Part shown: one piece after another, positions 42,859 through 52,697 of the stretch
Position numbering within the stretch: position 1 is the stretch's first letter
How the letters are laid out: the number at the start of each line of letters is the position of its first letter
Source: Bacteroidales bacterium
Lineage (GTDB): Bacteria > Bacteroidota > Bacteroidia > Bacteroidales > UBA932
NCBI GenBank assembly: GCA_024402135.1
Contig: JAKSJN010000001.1
Coordinates: forward strand, 248,001 to 312,000
Reading direction: 5' to 3'
Length of the DNA: 64,000 nucleotides
The notes under the pieces: generated by a model
Database searches by the model: none
The model's input: only the letters and a program-made list of their open reading frames with translations
What the model was told of the DNA's origin: nothing
Program-made: the position numbers and the translations under genes

Positions 42859-43974
42859 ATGCTAGGACCTTTAATTGCAGATCTTGCAATCAATACACGA
42901 AAGAGGAGCATAGATACATTCTATCGTAGCCTGTTTGACGACATAGCCGAGTTATCTCCATTTGGTTATGTTGCCTCAAGGCTTTCCTTTTCAGTCACCG
43001 AGCACAAGCGCATTACCCGAGAGGATGTAGAATCCGCATATCAGCAAGGCGGTATGAGATGTGAAATCAACGGCCTTGCCTCTTCTGCTCTTCTTCTCTA
43101 TGGATACTGCGGATGGGCTAGCCAGAATCCTGAAGACGCACGATCACATGCCTTGGAGGTTCATCGAAGCCTGGACCTAGGCAAGGAATCGTGGTACGCA
43201 GCCAACATCATTCCCGTGCTCGTCTGTCAGCTTCGCCTTGGTTTTACTAAAGATGAAGCGCTGCAGGAGGTCGGGCAGATGTTCAGGGAGACCTTCATCA
43301 AGTGGGACCGCACAAAGGACTCCGCTCTAGGCGCAGTCAATCGGGCGTGGGATGCGTTCTATCGTGCATTCGACTTCACGTCAGCCCTGCACAGTGCAGC
43401 CAAATCACCTGTCAATCCACACCTTACAACCCTTATATGCGGCCTCTTTGCAGAAGCCATGTACAGCTGCGAGCAGGTGCTGCTGAAATCAAAGTACCAT
43501 AACGGTGGTTACCATTTCATCTCTTGCCCGAAACATCTTCCGGACGACATAAAGAAGAAGTGGAACGCCATCGAGGATTTCAAGGAAAAAGTACGCACAT
43601 TCTATCCAAAAAACAGAGCGCTCACCAACGTAGAGTTCCATACCTGGACATCGATTGTCAACCCATACGCCAGTGTTTCCTTCGATTACAACATGTATAA
43701 TGCCATCAGAATGGCACTTGACACTGGATGGGAGAATCGCTACGGCATCTACCTGGACAATGGCAGATACTATGTGTACCGCAGTTCATTCCTCCTTTAT
43801 CGCTTTCGTATTACACGAAGCAAGTCTGGGGACTATTGCATCACCGATCTTCAGAGATCAGAGGATCCCCATTCAGAGGGTTATACCGGCCTTCAGGAAG
43901 CTCTTTACTCGATAGAATTTCCGCCTTATAAGGATCATAATCACCGACCAATATTCATTCCCATAGAGAAATAG
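42859..43974 (+). CDS. Divergent ADP-ribosylglycohydrolase-like protein lacking metal ligands
   Basis: The 371-aa protein begins MLGPLIADLA, close to the 'MLGAIIGDIxGS' start of bacterial ADP-ribosylglycohydrolases. Its first 200 residues follow the same helical plan. The metal motifs are changed: 'TDDT' is replaced by SPFG, and the later 'GDTDT' is replaced by 'SPVNPHLT' near residue 185. Hydrolysis is therefore unlikely, though ADP-ribose or a protein might still be bound. The C-terminal 170 residues match no known domain. It follows the LRR-exonuclease gene closely and may be its partner. Confidence 0.7.
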   Translation: MLGPLIADLAINTRKRSIDTFYRSLFDDIAELSPFGYVASRLSFSVTEHKRITREDVESAYQQGGMRCEINGLASSALLLYGYCGWASQNPEDARSHALEVHRSLDLGKESWYAANIIPVLVCQLRLGFTKDEALQEVGQMFRETFIKWDRTKDSALGAVNRAWDAFYRAFDFTSALHSAAKSPVNPHLTTLICGLFAEAMYSCEQVLLKSKYHNGGYHFISCPKHLPDDIKKKWNAIEDFKEKVRTFYPKNRALTNVEFHTWTSIVNPYASVSFDYNMYNAIRMALDTGWENRYGIYLDNGRYYVYRSSFLLYRFRITRSKSGDYCITDLQRSEDPHSEGYTGLQEALYSIEFPPYKDHNHRPIFIPIEK

Positions 43975-44042
43975 TTATTCGGTTATTTTGACACTAGACC
44001 AGGGAACAAGTGGATAATGTACACATATCCGACACTATCGCC

Positions 44043-45422
44043 TCACATGGCACAATGTTTAATCTGGTCACGGAATCTGGACTCTTCTTCCATCATTTCT
44101 CTTGAAAACTTTTCGAAGTCATTCATCTCCTTGCTTATCCGGATTCCGAACACGCTGATTTCGCCGCCGTAGCCCTCAAGACTGGACGTGATGGTTCTGG
44201 TATCGAAGTCATGATCGAATGGGCAGATGAAGCCTCCCTTCTTCGCTCTATAGTAATACATGTATGTTATGACCTGATGAAGATCATCACGACCGACCAT
44301 GGACACCCGGTTTCTCCCTTCGTCAGACATGAACAGCCTCTTGTACTTCGCATCCAGTACGAAGCCGTCTTTGTAGAAGTCCAGGAAACGTTGGCCGCTT
44401 CTTCTCACCCTACCGTTCACGGTATCCTTGAACAGATAGATTGCTCCGGTACGTTCCTTATTTCTTGGGTGGTCAAAATCCAGCTCCGCAAGGATTGTAT
44501 TGACATATTCCTCCCATAGCCAAGCTCCGTCAAAAAGGATTCCGCAGACCTCCTGACTGGTGTCCCCGAAACGGATCTCATCATGCCGCAGTATCTGCAG
44601 GCACAGCTGCTGGAGAGGTCTATATTCCGTATAGAAAGGATGAACCATCGGTCGAAGGTTCTTCTGAATGACTTTCATCCTATCTGCCTTTCTATAAGAA
44701 GAGGTCATATGACATACCTGATCGACGCAGTCAGCCGTATCGCGGTCCATGTGAAGGATGGCGTCGCCATAATGACGCGTCTTCATATACTCCACAGTAT
44801 GCCGGACCAGCTGCATGATATCGTTATCAAACGTATGCTCTCGGCTGGTATAGGCCACATTGCCTGTGAAAGGAATATTCTTTCTCACGTGCGCGCCAAT
44901 GTCGATCGCTCCCCGTATGCTCGAATCATTATGCTCGAATCGCCTGTACTCCCTGTATATTCCCTGACGGATTGCCTCTTTCAGAAAGTGGGGGAACATG
45001 AACATGAGCAGGTCGAACATGCCATCATCCTCACTTCCGTGCGGAAGGTCGAAGATGTTTGGAAAGAACACTTTCTGCAGCATGTAGTGCATAAGAAAGT
45101 CATTCCTTCCCTTGTCGAACCTTGAGCCAATCTTTATCGTCTGTCCTCCCTTGCCGAGAAAGCCCATTATGTTCCCGGTCATCAGGCGGACATGGTCGAT
45201 ATCACCCGCGTTGGCGACGTTGAATATGACCTGGTCGCCGATTCCGTCCCTTGAGTCTCGAATGCAATATGGATAGACAAGAACCCCTTCGTTCTCCTCT
45301 GTGAGAGAACGTATAGACTTGTCTCCAAGGGCAAAGAGTCCAGAAATGCTGTCCCTATGAAAAACAGGGATACTCTCAGGCCTCTGGCCCATGTTGTTGT
45401 CGTAAAGGGGCGGGAGCATCAA
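44043..45422 (-). CDS. mcrC: McrC-family nuclease subunit of an McrBC-type restriction system
   Basis: The 459-aa protein ends in a PD-(D/E)xK nuclease core with FVLDAKYK near residue 355; the earlier acidic residues are less clear. The N terminus is McrC-like and should bind the McrB ring. The start overlaps the mcrB stop by 4 bases. As the last gene of the minus-strand run, it converges with the DraG-like gene with 68 bases between. Confidence 0.85.
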   Translation of the reverse strand: MMLPPLYDNNMGQRPESIPVFHRDSISGLFALGDKSIRSLTEENEGVLVYPYCIRDSRDGIGDQVIFNVANAGDIDHVRLMTGNIMGFLGKGGQTIKIGSRFDKGRNDFLMHYMLQKVFFPNIFDLPHGSEDDGMFDLLMFMFPHFLKEAIRQGIYREYRRFEHNDSSIRGAIDIGAHVRKNIPFTGNVAYTSREHTFDNDIMQLVRHTVEYMKTRHYGDAILHMDRDTADCVDQVCHMTSSYRKADRMKVIQKNLRPMVHPFYTEYRPLQQLCLQILRHDEIRFGDTSQEVCGILFDGAWLWEEYVNTILAELDFDHPRNKERTGAIYLFKDTVNGRVRRSGQRFLDFYKDGFVLDAKYKRLFMSDEGRNRVSMVGRDDLHQVITYMYYYRAKKGGFICPFDHDFDTRTITSSLEGYGGEISVFGIRISKEMNDFEKFSREMMEEESRFRDQIKHCAM

Positions 45423-47596
45423 TTCTCGTATTCGGTGGTTGCCGTCTCGCTATCTTCTGTTTTTGCATTCCCGAAATACGCCTCAGAGAATGCATCAAGT
45501 TTCTTCTGCGCATCACGGAACCCTCTAAGGTACTCCTTGAGGAGTGGCTCGATATTCATTTCCCAGAGTCTTCCGAAGTCTCCGTCCTTGAGTTTGAGGA
45601 AATACGCAGGACCTATCTGGAAGGCCGGACCGAGCCCATCCGTATCGGATATGACCGCGTTGATTCTGCTCATCCTTTCCTCGGCTGCCTTTCTGTATGC
45701 GCCTAGGTTTTCGAGCATCTCTGTCCTGTCCGCAGGGGTGATCTCCGTCCATGAGAATCGTCTTCTCATGGCGAAGTCCATGCTCTCTACGCTGCGGTCG
45801 ATGTCGTTCATGGTTGCAAGGATGTAGACGTTCTCCGGTATGAAGAAACCACCGGCGAATTCATCGTCTTCATCAATCAGGTTCTGGTATTGGGTCTTGA
45901 CCCTGCCCTTGAGTCCACGATAACCAGGGTCGATGGAGAAGAACAGCTCGCCAAAGATCTTGGACAGTTCGCCTCTGTTGATCTCGTCGATGATGAACAC
46001 GAAGTCCTTTCTTTCAACGGCAGGAGCAGCGACACTCTCTATGGCCTTCATGTTCTTTATTTCAGTGCATATGACGAAGATATATGAGTCCTGCTGGGTT
46101 CCGAAGCGTCTTCCAAAATAATCCCTTATGTCATGCACCACAGACAGTTCCACGCCCTTCTCAAGGATTTCCTTTACCTCGGACATCTTGATGACGATAT
46201 CCTTGGTCTTTTTGTTGTCCAATGCCTCTACCGAGATATGGTGATCATCATAGTCGACTATGATGAACTTGTTGCCGTTCTTCAGGGTGAATACGCTGGC
46301 GTCCTCGGTAGCCGCAGAGAGAAAGCGGTCAATCTTCTCACTGATGGTCTTCTCCTCTGTCAGGACCTCCTGACTCTTTGCCGAGTCCTGCAGATTCCTC
46401 AGAGCCTTCTTGCAGAACTCCTTGAAAAGACCGTCACGACGTTCAAACGATCCATTCCTTGTCGGACGCAGTCCTTCCACGAAGTCCGTGTAATCATACG
46501 ACGGATGGAACTGGACGAACTCTGTTTCCGCTCCCATCGCGTCGGCCACGACCTTTGCAAGGTAAGTCTTTCCTGTTCCTGGCGCTCCCGTGAGAACAAG
46601 GTTACGGTTCTCCACAAGGAGGTCTATGTATCGTCTGTATTTTTCTTTGTCCATATCCAAAATCTCATGACCTCCAAGGAGGCTGTTTACCCATTCCATA
46701 ATCTCAGGCTCGTTGCAGAGGTGCAGTGTCCTGCGATACCGGCCATATGTGTTGCCATCGAAATCCTTCTCCTCGCAAGTGATGTATCGCACCTTAAACA
46801 TGTAGTGTCCACTTGCTGTCTGTCCAGCATCCGACTCTATGACACCGACGGCTTTTATCCGGATGAATGGCTTGTCATGTTCCTTGCCTTTCGTCGATGT
46901 CGACTTGAGAAGGATTACATCCCCCTTCCTCATCTGCTCAATCAGATCGTTGGTTGACCGATCACCCTTGCCTTCCCAGCATCCGTCGGCCAGGAACCGG
47001 TCAAGCTGGCTGTCGCTGCCGCCGAAAGCATAGCCGGCGAACCAGTATGAGCGTCCATCAGTCGCCGAATCGATTCCCAAAAGTCTCTTTATGTTAAGGC
47101 CTTGCTCCTCACTGCATCCATGGAAGAAAAGGCTGTTATGAAGAGCGGTGTCAACAACAGGTGCATCTGGCCTAGGGAGATTCCACTCAATCTTTCTCTG
47201 GATAGGGAACTCATCCCCAGCCACATGGATTATATCCGACTGTACTGTACCCCAGCCGAGCATCTCATGACAGTTACGGCCACCCATCCTCCTGTTCCTG
47301 AAGACAACCACAATGTCGCCAACTTTGACGTCCATCATAAACTTCCAGTAGGCATCGGGCAAACTTACATCTGTGTTGTTCTGGGCCTTCTGACACTGTG
47401 TCCTGAGCTCGGATTTCACACTGAAGACGCTGAAGTCCTTCACAAGGGATGATACCGCGCTGCCGGCACGAAGCACATCATCGCTGAATGTGCTTTCATC
47501 TCCCATCCAGAGCCATACCCTTGATGCGGCACTGCTCGTTAGTTTCTTTTCTGATGATGCGGGGTCTGTTATCATGTTAGGTATTGTTTCCAGCAA
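45419..47596 (-). CDS. mcrB: McrB-family GTPase/AAA+ restriction subunit with two EVE-like readers
   Basis: The 725-aa protein opens with a domain around 'RVWLWMGDEST' (about 24-145) and another around 'SYWFAGYAFGGSDS' (about 190-310). Both have the shape of EVE/PUA modified-base readers. The C-terminal AAA+ core carries Walker A GAPGTGKTYLA (about 336-346) and Walker B 'FVFIIDEINRGELSK' (about 530-540). McrB moves along DNA containing modified cytosine and lets McrC cut it. Two readers in one McrB would allow a choice of modifications. It is 80 bases after the 495-aa gene. Confidence 0.85.
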   Translation of the reverse strand: MLETIPNMITDPASSEKKLTSSAASRVWLWMGDESTFSDDVLRAGSAVSSLVKDFSVFSVKSELRTQCQKAQNNTDVSLPDAYWKFMMDVKVGDIVVVFRNRRMGGRNCHEMLGWGTVQSDIIHVAGDEFPIQRKIEWNLPRPDAPVVDTALHNSLFFHGCSEEQGLNIKRLLGIDSATDGRSYWFAGYAFGGSDSQLDRFLADGCWEGKGDRSTNDLIEQMRKGDVILLKSTSTKGKEHDKPFIRIKAVGVIESDAGQTASGHYMFKVRYITCEEKDFDGNTYGRYRRTLHLCNEPEIMEWVNSLLGGHEILDMDKEKYRRYIDLLVENRNLVLTGAPGTGKTYLAKVVADAMGAETEFVQFHPSYDYTDFVEGLRPTRNGSFERRDGLFKEFCKKALRNLQDSAKSQEVLTEEKTISEKIDRFLSAATEDASVFTLKNGNKFIIVDYDDHHISVEALDNKKTKDIVIKMSEVKEILEKGVELSVVHDIRDYFGRRFGTQQDSYIFVICTEIKNMKAIESVAAPAVERKDFVFIIDEINRGELSKIFGELFFSIDPGYRGLKGRVKTQYQNLIDEDDEFAGGFFIPENVYILATMNDIDRSVESMDFAMRRRFSWTEITPADRTEMLENLGAYRKAAEERMSRINAVISDTDGLGPAFQIGPAYFLKLKDGDFGRLWEMNIEPLLKEYLRGFRDAQKKLDAFSEAYFGNAKTEDSETATTEYEN

Positions 47597-47676
47597 TATT
47601 ATCTATAGCGTTATTCTTAATCATCCAGCAATCCATTTTTTAACTCTCTCTGCAAGAAAAGTCCATCAGATAAGTG

Positions 47677-49164
47677 CTATTTCGTACCCGAATAACGGAG
47701 TATCGAATATTCCCAATCGACTAAACCAGAATGCACCAGCCTATTATAGGAACGGATATATGGTTCTGTAAATTCAATTCCTTTCGATGCAATCATCGAG
47801 CGTTTATTGATGACGTCTGATACGAAGAAAGCATGGATTGCATCCACTGCTTCATGCAATCGGCTATCATCAACTGAAAAGACTATGCTTGCCCGTCCAT
47901 CTTCAAGACTCTCATATACCACATTCAAAGTAGTACCATGATGTCCTATGACATATATGAACCCATTCTCAACAACCTGCTCTCTGTTTGAGTTCACACG
48001 TCTCTCCTGGCAATGATACACCTTGTAATCTTCCAGCTGCATATCGTTCAGCGCATTCAGGTATTCACTGCCATGTTCTCCAATCATATCCTTTGCCTCC
48101 TTTGGTGTCAATGCTGCAATCTTCTTGATCTCCTGGGGTTTCTTCTCTATCGGAGCATGGGCAACGTACGTAATTAGGTTTTCTACGCAGAAAGATACAT
48201 CTATCGGGCTCACAATCGTCTTTATCCTCCCATCCTTTGATATGACTTCAATAGGACTGAGTTTCTTTGCAAAGAGACTGGATAGATCGTTGTATTCTCT
48301 TCTCAACCGCTCATCTTCATACTTCAAAGGAGGACGTGAAGGATCACCGTAGGGATAAAGAGGATGATACAGCCACATGAAACCGTTCTCGAACTTGACG
48401 TACTCCCAAGACAGAGAGAACTGACCGTCCAATGGAGCAAGCGGTTTGCGTATCTGGAGATTATCTGGCGTTTCAGGGATTCTCAAATGATTGAACTCAA
48501 CTCCACTATAGCCAGCAGTCCGTAGATATCTATTGACAACAGCAAATAGATGATTCGTTCTGTCCACAACAGCCGTGTGCGAATTCCCTGCGTCTATGAG
48601 TGCCTGTGCGATTCTTTCTGTCAGCTGAAGCCTCAATTTTTCATCTTTTTCGTATGACTTTGACTTTTGCGAAACGTAGAACGCTATAATCAGTGATATC
48701 CAATTCCAGCGTAGAAGATTATAACTATTGGCTTCCAGAAACTTGGTTATTCGTACTATTCTTATAGGAATGAAAGCTCGACATCGGCTTCTGAAATTGG
48801 TTTTCTGAACCTTTTGTAAGAACAGGTCAAGGGCCTTGTACTCTCTTTCAATTTCATTATGATAGGCAATGAGAACACGGTTTAGAATAACAGCATACTG
48901 ATAGCCATCATCAGCATTCGTTTCTTTTGCGTCAAATGTAGCCAAGTAAGCATCTACCTTCTCTTCTATAAAAACCCTTCCGTATTCACCACAATAGAAA
49001 GCCATCAACGCAAGAAGGCTTTTCTCCGTTTTATCCCATTTCCTGTTTGGCACTGTATCCTTACCAACGTCACAAAACAAGTCAGCAGTCGGCCTGCCAT
49101 CCTCATCGCGCGGGATAGCATTGAACAACTTCTTGAAACTATCAAATGTACTTGTTTCAGACAT
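47677..49164 (-). CDS. Unrecognised 495-aa protein between hsdR and mcrB
   Basis: The soluble protein has 'NLLRWNWISLIIAFYVSQKS' near residue 165, helical in character, and a later mixed region with 'GFIYVIGHHGTTLNV'. No Walker, HNH, PD-(D/E)xK or HEPN motif is visible to me. It begins 10 bases after the hsdR stop, so it is co-transcribed with the type I system and should be read as part of the defence run. It could be a helper, inhibitor or effector. Confidence 0.8.
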   Translation of the reverse strand: MSETSTFDSFKKLFNAIPRDEDGRPTADLFCDVGKDTVPNRKWDKTEKSLLALMAFYCGEYGRVFIEEKVDAYLATFDAKETNADDGYQYAVILNRVLIAYHNEIEREYKALDLFLQKVQKTNFRSRCRAFIPIRIVRITKFLEANSYNLLRWNWISLIIAFYVSQKSKSYEKDEKLRLQLTERIAQALIDAGNSHTAVVDRTNHLFAVVNRYLRTAGYSGVEFNHLRIPETPDNLQIRKPLAPLDGQFSLSWEYVKFENGFMWLYHPLYPYGDPSRPPLKYEDERLRREYNDLSSLFAKKLSPIEVISKDGRIKTIVSPIDVSFCVENLITYVAHAPIEKKPQEIKKIAALTPKEAKDMIGEHGSEYLNALNDMQLEDYKVYHCQERRVNSNREQVVENGFIYVIGHHGTTLNVVYESLEDGRASIVFSVDDSRLHEAVDAIHAFFVSDVINKRSMIASKGIEFTEPYIRSYNRLVHSGLVDWEYSILRYSGTK

Positions 49165-49174
49165 GGCAAGGCAT

Positions 49175-52100
49175 CTATATCGTCTTCCTCAATTCACTGT
49201 ACACGAACTCAGCAAGAGCCATCATCACGGCATTGTACTTCTTCTTGTCCTCGAAAAGCGAGGTATAGGTATCCTGGGACTCGAGATAGCTGTCCTGGGC
49301 GGCGTCATCGAACGCCTTCGGGAAGATGCTGTTTATGAAGATCTGCGGATCGCTTGACTTCGCCTTCTTTGCCAGAGCTTTGTCGGCCATCAGCCTGCCG
49401 TGCAGAGCAGTAAAGAGGACTTTGTCGCCTTCCGTGAAGTTGCCCTTGTATTTCTCATTGATCTTGCCGATGATTTCATCCAGCGGGGTCAGTTCATCCT
49501 TGCCTGCAGCGCTCTTGGAGTCCGAATGCTCATACTCTCCCTTCTTCTGTTCCAGATTGATCGCGCCCTCGAACGACTTCTGGAGCTTATAGTACTCAAG
49601 GCTGAGCTTACCCTCAAGATCAAGCATCACGACAGGCTCCGGTGGAATCAGGTCGAGCAGGTACGACAGGAACATGTATTCCTTCTGCATGTCCGTGTCA
49701 AACATCCTGACGATCTGAGTTATGTATGAGTACCACCTGATGAAGCTGCGCATCTGGCGGCGGAACTGATACCTGCTGTCCTCGTCCTTGAGGTTGTACC
49801 TGTCTGCCACGGGCTTCAGCGCGCTGGTCATCTTGCCCATCTGGGCACTGTCCTGACGGCCGGCGCCGTAGTACACCTTTGAGAAGGCATTGATGTCGTC
49901 ATCACTGTATATTGCAAATGCACGGAGTTCCTTCTGTGTCTGATAGATCAAGTCAACGTTCACCTCGCCGTTGAGCACGGTCTCCTGGTAGAACGGCTGG
50001 AACGCGTCCTTCATCTCCTCCTCGGTATTCGCGAAGTCAAGCACGAAGGTGTCGTTCTTGCCTGGACAGGTGCGGTTCAGACGGGAGAGTGTCTGAACGG
50101 CCTTCACACCCTTGAGCTTCTTGTCCACAATCATGGTATGAAGGAGAGGCTCGTCGAAGCCTGTCTGGTACTTCTCGGCCACGATGAGCATGTTGAAGTT
50201 GTCATGGAACTCTGCCTTGGTCTGGCTTTCGCTGATGTGAGTGCCGTCCTTGCGGACATTCATGCTATGCTCGGTGTACTCGACGTCTGCATCCTTGACA
50301 GCCCCGGAGAAGGCTATGAGCACGTCGACGTCCTGGTAGCTGTGTTTCTCAAGATACCTCTTGACCTCATGGTAGTAACGCACAGCCGCGAGACGTGAAG
50401 AGGTGACGACCATCATCTTGCCGCGGCCGCCTATCTTGTGTCGCGTAGTCTCCCTGAAGGTCTCCACGATTATCTCTGCCTTCTGTGAAATGTTGTATGG
50501 ATGCAGCTCCTGGAACTTGCGGATGACCTTTGCAGCTCTGGACGATGGCACATCGGGGTTGTCATCCACGTTCTTCGCGATCTTGTAGTACTGCTTATAG
50601 GTCATGTAGTTCTGGAGCACATCCAGGATGAACCGTTCCTCGATGGCCTGGCGCATTGAATAGACATGGAAAGGATGGAACCTGCTGTCCTCATCCTCCC
50701 AGCCAAACATCTCCAGGGTCTTCTCCTTAGGTGTCGCCGTGAATGCATAGAATGACAGGTTGGGATGCTTTCCATGCGAGAGGATATCCTTCACGAGCCT
50801 GTCGTCAGGATCCATGTCCTCCTCGGCCTTGCCCTCTATCTCTGCCAGTTCCTTCAGTGCCTCTGACGTGTCCGCAAGAGCAGCCTTGAGCTTCATGGCT
50901 GAAGATCCTGTCTGCGACGAGTGCGCCTCATCCACGATGACCGCAAAGTTGCGGCCGGCCACCTTGTCCACCTCCTCGTAGATGACAGGGAATTTCTGTA
51001 GCGTGGTCACGATGATGCGTACGCCGTTGTTGATGGCGTCACGAAGATCCTTGCTGCTCTTCTTCTCGTCGATGGTCTCGACTGTTCCTAGTGTATGGTC
51101 AAAGCCCGAGATGGTCTCCTGCAGCTGGGCGTCAAGTACGGTTCGGTCAGTCACCACGATGACACTCGAGAAGATCGCCTTGTTGTCGTCGTCGTGCAGC
51201 GAGGCCAGACGGTATGCTGTCCAGGCGATGCTGTTGGACTTGCCTGAGCCGGCACTGTGCTGTATCAGGTAATTGCGGCCGGGACCATGCTCTCTGGTGT
51301 CTGCAATGAGTTTCCGGACAACATCGAGCTGATGATATCGAGGGAATATGAGCGTCTGCTTGCCGTCCTTCTTCTGGAGATGGATAAACTTCCGGATGAT
51401 GTCCATCATCGAATCCTTCTGGAACACGTTCTCCCACAGATATGACGTTGGATATCCGTCAGGATTTGCCGGATTGCCCTTGCCGCCGTCGACTCCGGCA
51501 CCATTCGATCCCTGGTTGAAAGGAAGGAAGAATGTGTCCTTGCCAGCCAGCTTCGTCGTCATCCAGACTTCGGTATGATCGACACAGAAGAATGCAAGGA
51601 TTCTCTTGTTGAACTGGAAGCATACCTCTCTCGGATCGCGGTCATACATCCACTGGCGCTTCGCGTTGTCAACGTTCTGGCCTGTGTACTGGTTCTTCAG
51701 CTCAAAGGCGAAGACAGGTATGCCGTTGAGCACGAGAACCATGTCCACGGACTTCTTGCTGTCGTTGGAGAAAAACCACTGACGATAGCACTCCACAGTA
51801 TTATTGGCGTACTGCTCAGCTGCAACCTGGTTAAGCTTGGACTCAGGCTTGAAATAGCAGACTTTGAACGAGATGCCGCGGTGCTTGAATCCCTTGCGGA
51901 GCACCTCCAGGAGCCCGTCACGGTCACAGGCGTCGTTGAATGCAAGGCAGAACTTACGTTCAGGATTGATCTGGTTGGCCGCCTCGAACCTCTTCCACTC
52001 CTTCAGCTGAGTGCGCTTCACGAAATCGATGAGCGTGTCAGAGTACAATCCAAGTTTCGTGTCGTACTTGTCTGCACCCTTTGTATAGCCTCCTGCAGGA

Positions 52101-52189
52101 GATATGAAGAACGCCTCAATGTCGCTCTCGAAACGCTTCTCTGTGCTGTCTACTACCATATTGCTGCTATTGTTAAATACATCCATCAC
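49175..52189 (-). CDS. hsdR: Type I restriction enzyme HsdR subunit
   Basis: The 1004-aa protein has an N-terminal PD-(D/E)xK nuclease with '[13 protein letters not shown]' near residue 165. Two RecA-like motor domains follow, with Walker [15 protein letters not shown] near residue 318 and DEAH near residue 418. The C-terminal part binds the methylase complex. It cuts DNA after translocation when the site is unmodified. The gene is split from hsdS/hsdM by two cargo genes, an ApeA-like gene and a secreted repeat gene. Confidence 0.95.
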   Translation of the reverse strand: MMDVFNNSSNMVVDSTEKRFESDIEAFFISPAGGYTKGADKYDTKLGLYSDTLIDFVKRTQLKEWKRFEAANQINPERKFCLAFNDACDRDGLLEVLRKGFKHRGISFKVCYFKPESKLNQVAAEQYANNTVECYRQWFFSNDSKKSVDMVLVLNGIPVFAFELKNQYTGQNVDNAKRQWMYDRDPREVCFQFNKRILAFFCVDHTEVWMTTKLAGKDTFFLPFNQGSNGAGVDGGKGNPANPDGYPTSYLWENVFQKDSMMDIIRKFIHLQKKDGKQTLIFPRYHQLDVVRKLIADTREHGPGRNYLIQHSAGSGKSNSIAWTAYRLASLHDDDNKAIFSSVIVVTDRTVLDAQLQETISGFDHTLGTVETIDEKKSSKDLRDAINNGVRIIVTTLQKFPVIYEEVDKVAGRNFAVIVDEAHSSQTGSSAMKLKAALADTSEALKELAEIEGKAEEDMDPDDRLVKDILSHGKHPNLSFYAFTATPKEKTLEMFGWEDEDSRFHPFHVYSMRQAIEERFILDVLQNYMTYKQYYKIAKNVDDNPDVPSSRAAKVIRKFQELHPYNISQKAEIIVETFRETTRHKIGGRGKMMVVTSSRLAAVRYYHEVKRYLEKHSYQDVDVLIAFSGAVKDADVEYTEHSMNVRKDGTHISESQTKAEFHDNFNMLIVAEKYQTGFDEPLLHTMIVDKKLKGVKAVQTLSRLNRTCPGKNDTFVLDFANTEEEMKDAFQPFYQETVLNGEVNVDLIYQTQKELRAFAIYSDDDINAFSKVYYGAGRQDSAQMGKMTSALKPVADRYNLKDEDSRYQFRRQMRSFIRWYSYITQIVRMFDTDMQKEYMFLSYLLDLIPPEPVVMLDLEGKLSLEYYKLQKSFEGAINLEQKKGEYEHSDSKSAAGKDELTPLDEIIGKINEKYKGNFTEGDKVLFTALHGRLMADKALAKKAKSSDPQIFINSIFPKAFDDAAQDSYLESQDTYTSLFEDKKKYNAVMMALAEFVYSELRKTI

Positions 52190-52231
52190 ACGTTTACATG
52201 AAGCATCCTATCTGATGAAAGGCTGGGTCAT

Positions 52232-52690
52232 TTAGTATATTCTTATTACGAATCTGTTCTTGTCCTCGATACTCCACTGGACCTGCCAGCACTTACCATT
52301 GATAGTGTCAAGAAGTATGAAATTATACATATTTTTTGTTTCGTATAGTTCGAATCTTCCGCAAATCTGTTCCTCCCATGTATAAACCTTGATATCATCG
52401 TCTAGGGTGTACTCCATCCTAGGGCTCTTGTCTACGCTGTACTGGACCTGCCAAAGCTGTCCCGTCATAGTATCAAGTTTGATGAAAGTCCATGTATTTT
52501 GGGTTGGATAGAGCTTGTACCTTGGTCCACGAAGCTGACTCAGGTATATGTCCATATATTCAAGGAACATGCTGTCCCTAGGAGAGAGGATGAGTGGGTC
52601 TTGTTCAACGTCCTTGACGACAGTATTCTCTTGTGCATAGCAAGATAGGCCTATCAAGCAAGCGATGAGTGCAATCAATATCTTTCTCAT
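52232..52690 (-). CDS. Small secreted protein with duplicated motif
   Basis: The 152-aa protein has a signal peptide ending at CYAQ. Two copies of a short motif are visible: 'KLYPTQNTWTFIKLDTMTG' and 'ELYETKNMYNFILLDTING', each followed by a 'WQVQ[WY]S' strand. It lies between an ApeA-like gene and hsdR, 7 bases from the former. An exported protein inside a restriction operon is odd. Confidence 0.8.
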   Translation of the reverse strand: MRKILIALIACLIGLSCYAQENTVVKDVEQDPLILSPRDSMFLEYMDIYLSQLRGPRYKLYPTQNTWTFIKLDTMTGQLWQVQYSVDKSPRMEYTLDDDIKVYTWEEQICGRFELYETKNMYNFILLDTINGKCWQVQWSIEDKNRFVIRIY

Positions 52691-52697
52691 ATTCTAC

